Origin: Sphingorhabdus sp. EL138
GTDB taxonomy: Bacteria > Pseudomonadota > Alphaproteobacteria > Sphingomonadales > Sphingomonadaceae
Assembly: GCF_945862485.1 (NCBI RefSeq)
Contig: NZ_CAMAYF010000002.1
Location: 62,001-126,000, forward strand
Reading direction: 5' to 3'
DNA: 64,000 nucleotides
Shown here: piece by piece, positions 44,862 to 52,209 of the stretch
Layout: each line of letters starts with the position of its first letter
Numbering within the stretch: position 1 is the first letter of the stretch
Notes under the pieces: generated by a model
The model's database searches: none
What the model saw: only the letters and a program-made list of their open reading frames with translations
Told to the model about the DNA's origin: nothing
Made by a program: the position numbers and the translations under genes

Positions 44862-46462
44862 TGCATCCTCATGATTAATTCGGCTGCGCGCTCCGCAATC
44901 ATAATTGTGGGCGCATTGGTGTTAGCAGATACTGGTTCCGGCATGACGGAGGCGTCAACTACGCGCAGCCCAGCAACACCACGAACCCGCAGCTCGGGAT
45001 CGAGCACCGCCAGCGGGTCGCCGTCGGGCCCCATGCGACAGGTGCCAACTGAATGATAGCCAATTCCAACAGATCTGCGGACATAATCCTCAAGCTCAGT
45101 GTCTTTTTCGGGAAAAGGCGCCGGCCTTAATGTACCAGTTATGATGCGCGCCAATGCAGGTGCGCGGCACAGCCGTTCAATAAGCCTCAATCCTTTTACC
45201 AGCTTTGCAACATCGCCACCGTCACCCAATAGTCGGTGGTCGATGATTGGCTTGTCCAACGGATTGGCGCTGCGCAAACGGATTTCCCCGCGGCTTTGCG
45301 GCCGGGCAACATGAAAACCAAAGCTGAACGACGCGCGTTGCTCAATAACGGCATTACCTTCGTCGTTGAAGGTTGCTGCCACGGGCAGCATTGACAGGAT
45401 CAAATCAGGTTCGGGCAGATCTGGATCGCTTTTTAGTGCCGCCATAACCTGAACCGCAGGCGTTGTGAGCAGCCCCTTGCTGCGGAACAGATAATCAAAC
45501 AAATGCCCGACCATGCGGAACGGTCCGAGCTGCGCGCTCAATGTCGGAATAGACACGAACTGCGCGACGCTAATCGTATTGTGCTCGCGTAAATTCTGTC
45601 CCACACCCGGTAGGTCAACCACGACGTCAATGCCATGCGCGCTTAGATGCGCGGCAGGCCCAATTCCCGATCGCATTAAAATTGTCGGGGAATGAACTGT
45701 TCCAGCCGAAAGGATAACTTCGCGGGCTGCGTTGATGCGGACATCTGCCCCGTTGTGGCGATAGACAACACCCGTCGCCCGATTATTCTCAATTACAATA
45801 TTATCTACTTGCGCGCCGGTAATGATGGTGAGGTTGGCGCGCGTGCGGACAGGGTCCAGATAGGCATTTGCCGCAGAGCAACGCCGGCCGTCCTTTTGCG
45901 TCGCGTACACGCGATACACGCCGAATTGGCTGCCATCGCAGTAATCTGCATTCAATGGGACGCCGATCTGCTCAAAAGCATCGATAACATATTGGCCAAT
46001 GGCTTGAGGCTGACGGACGGGAGAAACGCTCAGCGGGCCATAAGTGCCATGCGATTGTGATGGCGCATCATGTAATGTTTCAGACTTTAGAAAATAGGGA
46101 AAGACAGAGCCCCAGTTCCAGCCCGCGCAGCCCAGCTTTTCCCAATTGTCATAATCAGAACGCTCGCCACGCATATAAACTTGGCCATTGATCGATGAGC
46201 TGCCACCCAAAACCTTTCCGGCCGACCATTGCATCTCTCTTCCACCGATGGATGAATCGGTTTCGGTGGGCAGGCACCAATCATAATTTTTATGGCCCAT
46301 CAGCTTTGCCGTGCCTGCAGGCATGTTGATCAGAAAGGCATCATTTTCGCCGCCAGCTTCCAATAGAACGACGCTTATGTCGGGGTCTTCACTCAGGCGC
46401 GCTGCCAGCACGCATCCTGCGCTGCCACCGCCGACGATCACATAATCTACTGAATTGACCAT
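44858..46462 (-). CDS. GMC-family FAD oxidoreductase
   Basis: Second GMC enzyme of the window, 534 residues. ADP-binding DYVIVGGGSAGCVLAARLSED, signature GKVLGGSSSINGQVYMRGE, VILSAGTVHSPTILMRSGIG, catalytic His in GYHSVGTCRMG and Asn in NTNAPTIMIAERAAELI. No signal peptide. It sits 12 bases after an aldehyde dehydrogenase gene in the P450 operon, so it probably oxidises the hydroxyl made by the P450 or a similar alcohol. Confidence 0.92.
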   Translation of the reverse strand: MVNSVDYVIVGGGSAGCVLAARLSEDPDISVVLLEAGGENDAFLINMPAGTAKLMGHKNYDWCLPTETDSSIGGREMQWSAGKVLGGSSSINGQVYMRGERSDYDNWEKLGCAGWNWGSVFPYFLKSETLHDAPSQSHGTYGPLSVSPVRQPQAIGQYVIDAFEQIGVPLNADYCDGSQFGVYRVYATQKDGRRCSAANAYLDPVRTRANLTIITGAQVDNIVIENNRATGVVYRHNGADVRINAAREVILSAGTVHSPTILMRSGIGPAAHLSAHGIDVVVDLPGVGQNLREHNTISVAQFVSIPTLSAQLGPFRMVGHLFDYLFRSKGLLTTPAVQVMAALKSDPDLPEPDLILSMLPVAATFNDEGNAVIEQRASFSFGFHVARPQSRGEIRLRSANPLDKPIIDHRLLGDGGDVAKLVKGLRLIERLCRAPALARIITGTLRPAPFPEKDTELEDYVRRSVGIGYHSVGTCRMGPDGDPLAVLDPELRVRGVAGLRVVDASVMPEPVSANTNAPTIMIAERAAELIMRMQ

Positions 46463-46474
46463 TTATCGCAACCT

Positions 46475-47923
46475 TTAAGGAAGATGCAGCATGACCTGTT
46501 TGATCTGCATGAATTCTTCTAATCCGGGGCGGCCGCCTTCGCGACCGAAACCTGATTGCTTATACCCCCCGAAAGGAAGGTTGGGTGCCATTGGCAACAT
46601 GCCGTTGATCGCCACACACCCCGCTTGCAATTGGCCTGCGACGATGTGCGCCCGTGCCAAGTCCCGGGTGTGCAGATAGGCGCCAAGGCCAAAGCGCGAG
46701 TCATTGGCCATCGCCACCGCTTCCGCATCGTTGGCAAAGCGGATGATCGAGAGGACAGGGCCAAAAACCTCTTCGCGAGCAACATGGCTATCATGCGCTA
46801 CTCCAGCAAAAACAGTAGGCTCTACATAGGCACCGGCGGCGAGATCGCCTTGCCCGCGCTTGCCACCGGCAACCAATTGCCCACCGGATTCTGACTTTGC
46901 ACGCTCGATCACACCCATGATCCTTTGCGCGGCACCTTCGTGGATGACTGGTCCAATAATCGTGGAGGGGGATAGAGGATCACCCATGGGAAAGGCTTTG
47001 GCCTGTGCGGCAATCCGTTCAACGAGATCGTCGAAGATGGTCGTGTGGGCATATACCCTTGTGGGCAAAACACAGCCTTGGCCCGACAGTGGGATCAGCG
47101 AGCAGGTCGCGGCCATCTGGGCGGCCGTGTCCAGATCCGCATCGGCGAAGACCAGATTTGCGGATTTACCACCAAGCTCCAAGGCGACTGGCTTAAGATG
47201 TTCTGAGGCTGTGTGCATCACCGACCGTGCGACACTGTCGCCTCCTGTGAAGCTCACTTTTCCGATGGCAGGATGGGCAACAAGTGCTTCACCCGCTGCC
47301 GCGTCGCCGGGTACGACGTTAAGGGCGCCTTCAGGAATGCCGGCTTCCAATGCCAGTTCACCAAAACGGATTGCAACAAACGGTGTCTGGGTCGGTGGCT
47401 TGAGCACAACGGCATTGCCGGCGGCGAGCGCGAGGACCACTGTCATGCTGATGGCGACCAATGGGCCATTCCAAGGGATGATTACGCCGATGACGCCGAT
47501 TGGTTCATGCTTTGCATAAGCCAGCCCACGTGCACCAATAGGTTCGCTGACCGTTCCTTCGATCTTATCAGCCCAACCCGCATAATAGCGGATCCATGAC
47601 AGGGCCAGGGCTGCGCTGCTCGTCGACACGGGGGTTCCGACTTCAAGCGCGGCCATACGGACCAGTTCGTCACCATGACGTTCGACAAGGACAGCAAGAC
47701 GGAGCAACGCATCCCGACGCCCCGCGCCGCCCATATCATACCATGCTCTTTGGCCCGAAATCGCGGCACTGGCGGCGGTATCGATTTCTGCTGGTCCACA
47801 AATATGCACCACGGCCTGCACCTTGCCAGTCGCCGGGTTCACATGATCTTTTGTACCTAAACTGGTGGTTGCCGGACGATTACTTCCAATGACGGGACGG
47901 TTGTTCGAAAGTCGTTCATCCAT
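46475..47923 (-). CDS. NAD(P)-dependent aldehyde dehydrogenase
   Basis: ALDH of 482 residues. Cofactor motif PWNGPLVAISMTVVLALAAGNAVVLKPP, SFTGGDSVA, base glutamate in LELGGKSANLVF and catalytic Cys in SGQGCVLPTR. Paired with the following GMC gene in the same way as the pair at 34146-37304, but in the other orientation and operon. It starts six bases after the upstream SDR stop. Confidence 0.93.
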   Translation of the reverse strand: MDERLSNNRPVIGSNRPATTSLGTKDHVNPATGKVQAVVHICGPAEIDTAASAAISGQRAWYDMGGAGRRDALLRLAVLVERHGDELVRMAALEVGTPVSTSSAALALSWIRYYAGWADKIEGTVSEPIGARGLAYAKHEPIGVIGVIIPWNGPLVAISMTVVLALAAGNAVVLKPPTQTPFVAIRFGELALEAGIPEGALNVVPGDAAAGEALVAHPAIGKVSFTGGDSVARSVMHTASEHLKPVALELGGKSANLVFADADLDTAAQMAATCSLIPLSGQGCVLPTRVYAHTTIFDDLVERIAAQAKAFPMGDPLSPSTIIGPVIHEGAAQRIMGVIERAKSESGGQLVAGGKRGQGDLAAGAYVEPTVFAGVAHDSHVAREEVFGPVLSIIRFANDAEAVAMANDSRFGLGAYLHTRDLARAHIVAGQLQAGCVAINGMLPMAPNLPFGGYKQSGFGREGGRPGLEEFMQIKQVMLHLP

Positions 47924-47929
47924 ATTACA

Positions 47930-48730
47930 TCAACCCTTGGTGAAGCCGCCATCAACGAGCAGCTCTACGCCCGTTATGTAGCTGGCGGCGTCGCTAGCCA
48001 GAAACAGGACCGCTCGCGCCATTTCAATCGGCTGGGCAATTCGGCCTAGCACTTGGCGTCCCGGAATAATCGCAGGGCCCTCGATTTTTGGGCCGCCTTG
48101 CGCTGCCATGGCACGCATCTTGTCCGGGCCTGGTGTCGCCATTCCGCCCGGGAGCACAGAATTGACGCGAATACCATCACGCGCGAACTCGACCGCCGAC
48201 AGCCGGGTGATAGCGTCGATACCAGCCTTTGCAGAATCATAGTGCATATTTGGATAGATGGTCGGGTGCTGTGCACTCATGGACGAAATATTGACAATGG
48301 AACCGCCGCCACGGTTGCGCATCTGCGTCACCGCTGCGCGCAAGCACAGGAATGTCCCCCGCGTACACACGGCATGCATCAAATCCCATTCCTCAACGGG
48401 CATGTCCATGGTGTTGGCTTTGTTTCTGTAGGCGGCATTGTTCACGAGGACATCTACGCCGCCAAATTGGCGCGCAGCCGCATCAAAGCCGGCCAGAACA
48501 GCAGCCTCGTCCGATACATCCATGGCCAGCCCTAGAACGGGTCCTTGATCGGACAGTTCTTCTGCCGTCGCACGCGCAGTGTCTCCATTGACGTCCGTCA
48601 CAACAACCGATGCGCCGACATCTAGGAACAGGGATGCAATCTCTCTGCCCAACCCCTGAGCGGCGCCTGTGATAAGCGCGACTTTGCCTTCCAGTGAAAA
48701 GGGCGCAAGCGCGCCAGCAACTATCGTCAT
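47930..48730 (-). CDS. Short-chain dehydrogenase/reductase
   Basis: SDR of 266 residues. Cofactor motif TGAAQGLG, Asp in VTDVNG favouring NAD, NNAA strand, catalytic Ser in ISSMS and Tyr/Lys in YDSAKAG, and C-terminal GVELLVDGGFTKG. The helix-4 catalytic asparagine position reads HAVCTRGTF without Asn, which could change proton relay. Second gene of the P450 operon, 12 bases after the P450 stop. Confidence 0.9.
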   Translation of the reverse strand: MTIVAGALAPFSLEGKVALITGAAQGLGREIASLFLDVGASVVVTDVNGDTARATAEELSDQGPVLGLAMDVSDEAAVLAGFDAAARQFGGVDVLVNNAAYRNKANTMDMPVEEWDLMHAVCTRGTFLCLRAAVTQMRNRGGGSIVNISSMSAQHPTIYPNMHYDSAKAGIDAITRLSAVEFARDGIRVNSVLPGGMATPGPDKMRAMAAQGGPKIEGPAIIPGRQVLGRIAQPIEMARAVLFLASDAASYITGVELLVDGGFTKG

Positions 48731-48742
48731 TATCTTCTTCCC

Positions 48743-49957
48743 TTAGTTCCAGCGCAGATGCAATTCGTCAAATCCGGGAACGGATCCGCAATGCTCTTTA
48801 TTCACTTTGTCCGGATCGAGCCTTATTTCAGGAAGACGGCCCACAAATTCTTCCAAAAAGACCTGGATTTCGGCACGCGCGAGACCAGCGCCGATACATT
48901 TGTGCGGCCCGTTGCCAAATGTGTTGTGGTCCATGGGGCCAATACCGCGATCGAGCTTTACCTCGAAAGGATCGGCGTAGAGCCGCTCATCCAGGCCCGA
49001 CAGGCTGTTGGGAACCATGATCATCTCATCCTTTTTGAATAGGACACCCTCATACTCAAAATCACGGGTCAAAATTCGGCCGGTATTCGACAAGCCAAAT
49101 CGACGGATAAACTCCTCGCAGGCGGCCGGAATTATGCTCTTATCATCACGCAGCCGTTGCTGAAATTCTGGGTTCTGCGTGAGATAATGCACAATATACC
49201 CCAAGATGGAGGCCACAGTATCCAATCCGCCAACAAAAAGCAGCATGGCCATAGACAGTGTTTCTTCATCGCTTTCAAAACGCGGGTTCTGCCGCCATCC
49301 CGCGACCCGCGTCAGCAGATCCTGACCATCGCCGCCCTCTCGCTCATCGATCACGGATTTCAGATATTCGCGCACGCGGAACATTGCCGCCTTTCGCTCA
49401 TCGACCGAATAACTGGACATGATTGCGATGCCCCATTCGACAAATTCGTCGCGCCGATCAATGGGCAGGTCGACCATCCGTAAAAACATGGTGACAGGCA
49501 TGATCCGGGCAAAGGCCGACATGAATTCACAATGTCCGGCGGGCCGCAGATTTTCGGTCAGCTCAATCGTCATTGCGCGGGCATCTTCACGCATCCGCGC
49601 CACGGCCGAAGGAACAAAGGCGGGATTAAGCACCGCACGGTAACGCGCGTGATTTGGCGGATCTACCGCCAGTGGCACGGGCTTAAACGCCATGAGCTGG
49701 CGGGGAATCATGAACTCTTCGTGGCTGAATATCTCATAATTGTTCTGAACGAAGCGCACGTCTTCGGCACGTGTGACGAGCCAGTGGCCACCATACCGCG
49801 GCGACCAGATGATATCAGGGCCATCATGGAGGCGCTTCATCGCACGATAAACGCCCAGTTCCGCCAAACCTGTGGGGTTCACATAATCAAAGTCTGCAAC
49901 CAGCTCGTCTGGAACATGTGCCGGCTTAGGCGTCAGCGCAGGAATAGCTTCAGTCAA
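48743..49957 (-). CDS. Cytochrome P450, CYP101-like
   Basis: Soluble class I bacterial P450, 404 residues. I-helix LLFVGGLDTVASILGY with the acid-alcohol pair as in P450cam, ExxR in EEFIRR, and heme ligand Cys354 in FGNGPHKCIGAGLARAE. The FxxGxxxCxG spacing is exact. The N-terminal half and GGLDTV favour the CYP101/CYP111 terpenoid-hydroxylating group of sphingomonads. The start is TTG with a purine-rich site upstream. No ferredoxin or ferredoxin reductase gene is in the window, so redox partners are elsewhere. First gene of the operon; divergent from LysR. Confidence 0.92.
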   Translation of the reverse strand: MTEAIPALTPKPAHVPDELVADFDYVNPTGLAELGVYRAMKRLHDGPDIIWSPRYGGHWLVTRAEDVRFVQNNYEIFSHEEFMIPRQLMAFKPVPLAVDPPNHARYRAVLNPAFVPSAVARMREDARAMTIELTENLRPAGHCEFMSAFARIMPVTMFLRMVDLPIDRRDEFVEWGIAIMSSYSVDERKAAMFRVREYLKSVIDEREGGDGQDLLTRVAGWRQNPRFESDEETLSMAMLLFVGGLDTVASILGYIVHYLTQNPEFQQRLRDDKSIIPAACEEFIRRFGLSNTGRILTRDFEYEGVLFKKDEMIMVPNSLSGLDERLYADPFEVKLDRGIGPMDHNTFGNGPHKCIGAGLARAEIQVFLEEFVGRLPEIRLDPDKVNKEHCGSVPGFDELHLRWN

Positions 49958-50003
49958 TTCTCTCTCCCATTCCGGTTATCTCTGGCGATAGGGTGGAGTT
50001 ATT

Positions 50004-50026
50004 TTAGATATATGTCTAATGCATTA
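50004..50026. promoter_or_regulatory. Candidate LysR operators in P450-lysR divergent region
   Basis: TTAGA (50004-50008) and TCTAA (50015-50019) form a T-N11-A-like dyad. A perfect 10-bp palindrome TAATGCATTA (50017-50026) follows. Both lie in the 88 bases between the P450 and LysR starts, where a LysR activator would be expected to bind. Confidence 0.45.
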
Positions 50027-50045
50027 CGTATCATTATAGCATGAG

Positions 50046-50957
50046 GTGAAGGCATTGCTTACTATAAGACGAATGCAGCAGCTGTTGGCGCTCGCAGAGG
50101 AGCGAAACTTCACACGAGCGGCCAATGCGATCGGCATGACCCAACCAGCGCTTAGCCGAGCAATCGCGTTTCTTGAAGCAGAGGCAGGACTGATACTATT
50201 CGAGCGATTCCCGACTGGGGTATCTCCGACTGCCGCTGGCAAAGAATTGATCCACGAGGCCAGACGCATTCTGGGATCTGTCGCCCTAGTCGAACACAAT
50301 GTTCGTCAGCGAGGCTGTGGAGACCTTGGTAATGTGAATTTCGCCTTGGGGCCACTCGCCGCTAGTTTTATGTTAAAGCGGATATTGACGGATACGCTAA
50401 AGGTCGCGCCTAGACTTGCGATCTCGGCCGTAGTCCGCGAAACATCCGCCATCGTGGAAGGTGTACTGCAAGGCGTTTTCGACTTTGCGATATGCAGCGC
50501 CAACACGTTGAAGAGCGAAGCTGGCATGGACGTCATCTCCCTTGCCAGCTTTCCAATGGGGATGTTTGTCAGGCCCGGGCATCCGCTAATGTCTCTCAAT
50601 CGTGACATCGAATGGAATGAACTTATCCCTTACCCCAGGATAACGGGACGTTATCCTCAACATAGACGCCTCGACGCCAGCCTTCCTTTCGGGCCGCTGG
50701 ATACGACCGTGGAGTGTAATGACTTTGAAGTTTTGCGCGCCATCACGGTGGAAACGGATGCCATATGGCTGACGGCGATGGCAATGTTGGACGGGGACGA
50801 AAGGGGTGACTCACTGGTCTCTATAAATCCTCGACCATTTCACGATCTTGCGATCGCAGAAATCGTTCTCGTCCGTCAATCCGAGCGCCTCCTCAGCCCG
50901 GCTGCGGAGCGGGTTATTCAACTTATCATGACAACAACCGCGAACTTCGAAAAATAA
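50046..50957 (+). CDS. LysR-family transcriptional regulator
   Basis: Typical LysR protein, 303 residues from a GTG. A TTG at 50055 with GAGGTGAAGG upstream and an ATG at 50073 are alternatives. The winged helix reads MQQLLALAEERNFTRAANAIGMTQPALSRAIAFLEAEAGLILFER. The C-terminal periplasmic-binding-protein-like domain is the expected effector site. Divergent from the P450 operon, so probably its regulator. Confidence 0.9.
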   Translation: MKALLTIRRMQQLLALAEERNFTRAANAIGMTQPALSRAIAFLEAEAGLILFERFPTGVSPTAAGKELIHEARRILGSVALVEHNVRQRGCGDLGNVNFALGPLAASFMLKRILTDTLKVAPRLAISAVVRETSAIVEGVLQGVFDFAICSANTLKSEAGMDVISLASFPMGMFVRPGHPLMSLNRDIEWNELIPYPRITGRYPQHRRLDASLPFGPLDTTVECNDFEVLRAITVETDAIWLTAMAMLDGDERGDSLVSINPRPFHDLAIAEIVLVRQSERLLSPAAERVIQLIMTTTANFEK

Positions 50958-51245
50958 AAGTGACGGCGCGCCATGGATTTTACGCCGCCTCTAATATCCG
51001 GTCGGCGCAGTATAGAACCATAAATCTGAATAGTTGTGCAACCAGAGCTCGGCTGAGCTATCGGCCATTATGACAGCGCAATGGTTACCCTCTTAATCGG
51101 AGTTGGTTTGGCGGTTGTGTTGATATTGTCATTAGGCCGTGCGCCAGCAGAGCAAAGAATAGCAACATAGGCGGCCCTCATGCCGCGCACTTGCTCGTTC
51201 TAAAGTAATGACATCAGCAAGCTGCTAACGCCCATAGAAGTCGAA
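50958..51245. other. Intergenic region with a possible 29-residue ORF
   Basis: 288 bases between LysR and the sterol desaturase. The only open frame of note is 51081-51170 on the plus strand, MVTLLIGVGLAVVLILSLGR followed by a short tail. It would be a single transmembrane helix, but it has no ribosome binding site or family match. I see no terminator or RNA gene. Confidence 0.35.
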
Positions 51246-52067
51246 TTATGAATTGTCCGGTGATCTAGAGTTTCCTGACGCGGTCGGCTTGCGAATGATC
51301 GGGAAAAATACATCTTCTGCCCAATAAGGCTCAGGCCCTGGTACACCATAGCGCCACGGACGGCCTTTCGGAATGTGCAGTGTTCCGAACATCCAGTCAA
51401 ACACCGACAATGTCACTGCATAGTTGCGAAAGTTCCCACCGTCGCGGCCATAGCCGTGATGGCTATGGTGAATGCCGGGAGAAACGAGAATATGTTCCAG
51501 CGCCCTGAAAACTGGACCGATACCGGCATGGTGCCGTACAACGTCGTCCCAACGAAAATCAGCGTGTGTTATAAGGTTCCAGCTATAGATGGTTAAAATC
51601 GCCAGCGATGCGCCTTCCGCCATGCCCAGATAGGTTGCTATACCCAACACCCACGGTATGGGCACGACGAAGGCCCAGAAGACATTCTGCCGCACGGTTA
51701 CAAAGACATTGATATACTTGCCTGAATGATGGGTGCGGTGAAGGTTCCAGAACCAGTCATGTCGACCACCCTTGGCTTCATGTGACCAGCGGTGAACCCA
51801 ATAGAAGCTGAATTCGCACAGCACGAAAACCAGCGGAAAGGCGATATACAAAGGGGTGGACGCCAAACTCCCCTGATAGGATGGCAGCAGCCACCCGGTG
51901 ACAGTTGCAATCAGAATGCCCGCCAAAGGACGCGACGCACTATTGCCGACTACACTTCCAACGGTGCTGAGAATGTTGGTCCGCGTAAACAATCCACGAT
52001 AGCGACCCGCCACAAATTCAATGAAGATAATCAAGAGCGTAGCAAGATACACGTATTGCAAACCCAT
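51246..52067 (-). CDS. Sterol desaturase/fatty acid hydroxylase family membrane protein
   Basis: Di-iron membrane oxygenase/hydroxylase, 273 residues with several hydrophobic segments. The histidine clusters are visible: HRWSHE, LHRTHHSG, and SPGIHHSHHGYG, plus a histidine in NLITHADFRW. In this family products include sterols, hopanoids, carotenoids and fatty acids; the exact substrate here is unknown. Downstream of the TonB receptor on the same strand, but a terminator-like hairpin separates them. Confidence 0.9.
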   Translation of the reverse strand: MGLQYVYLATLLIIFIEFVAGRYRGLFTRTNILSTVGSVVGNSASRPLAGILIATVTGWLLPSYQGSLASTPLYIAFPLVFVLCEFSFYWVHRWSHEAKGGRHDWFWNLHRTHHSGKYINVFVTVRQNVFWAFVVPIPWVLGIATYLGMAEGASLAILTIYSWNLITHADFRWDDVVRHHAGIGPVFRALEHILVSPGIHHSHHGYGRDGGNFRNYAVTLSVFDWMFGTLHIPKGRPWRYGVPGPEPYWAEDVFFPIIRKPTASGNSRSPDNS

Positions 52068-52151
52068 ATCGAACTCCGCTGAACGGCTTCAGAAGCTTCA
52101 CATAGAAACAAAAGTCGTAAGATATTGTGAGATGGCTGTACGCCCCCAAAC

Positions 52152-52188
52152 AAAACCAAAACGGGGCAGCGATAACCGCCGCCCCGTT
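52152..52188 (-). terminator. Terminator of TonB receptor gene
   Basis: On the minus strand AACGGGGC (52188-52181) pairs with GCCCCGTT (52167-52160) around a 13-base loop. TTGGTTTTG follows. This is a plausible intrinsic terminator just past the receptor stop at 52210. Confidence 0.75.
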
Positions 52189-52209
52189 GAGTTTCCTATG
52201 GTCAAATAA

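Noticed and set aside
46860..47519. Open frame of 219 codons on the plus strand
   Set aside because: Antisense shadow of the aldehyde dehydrogenase; composition follows codon complement of that gene.
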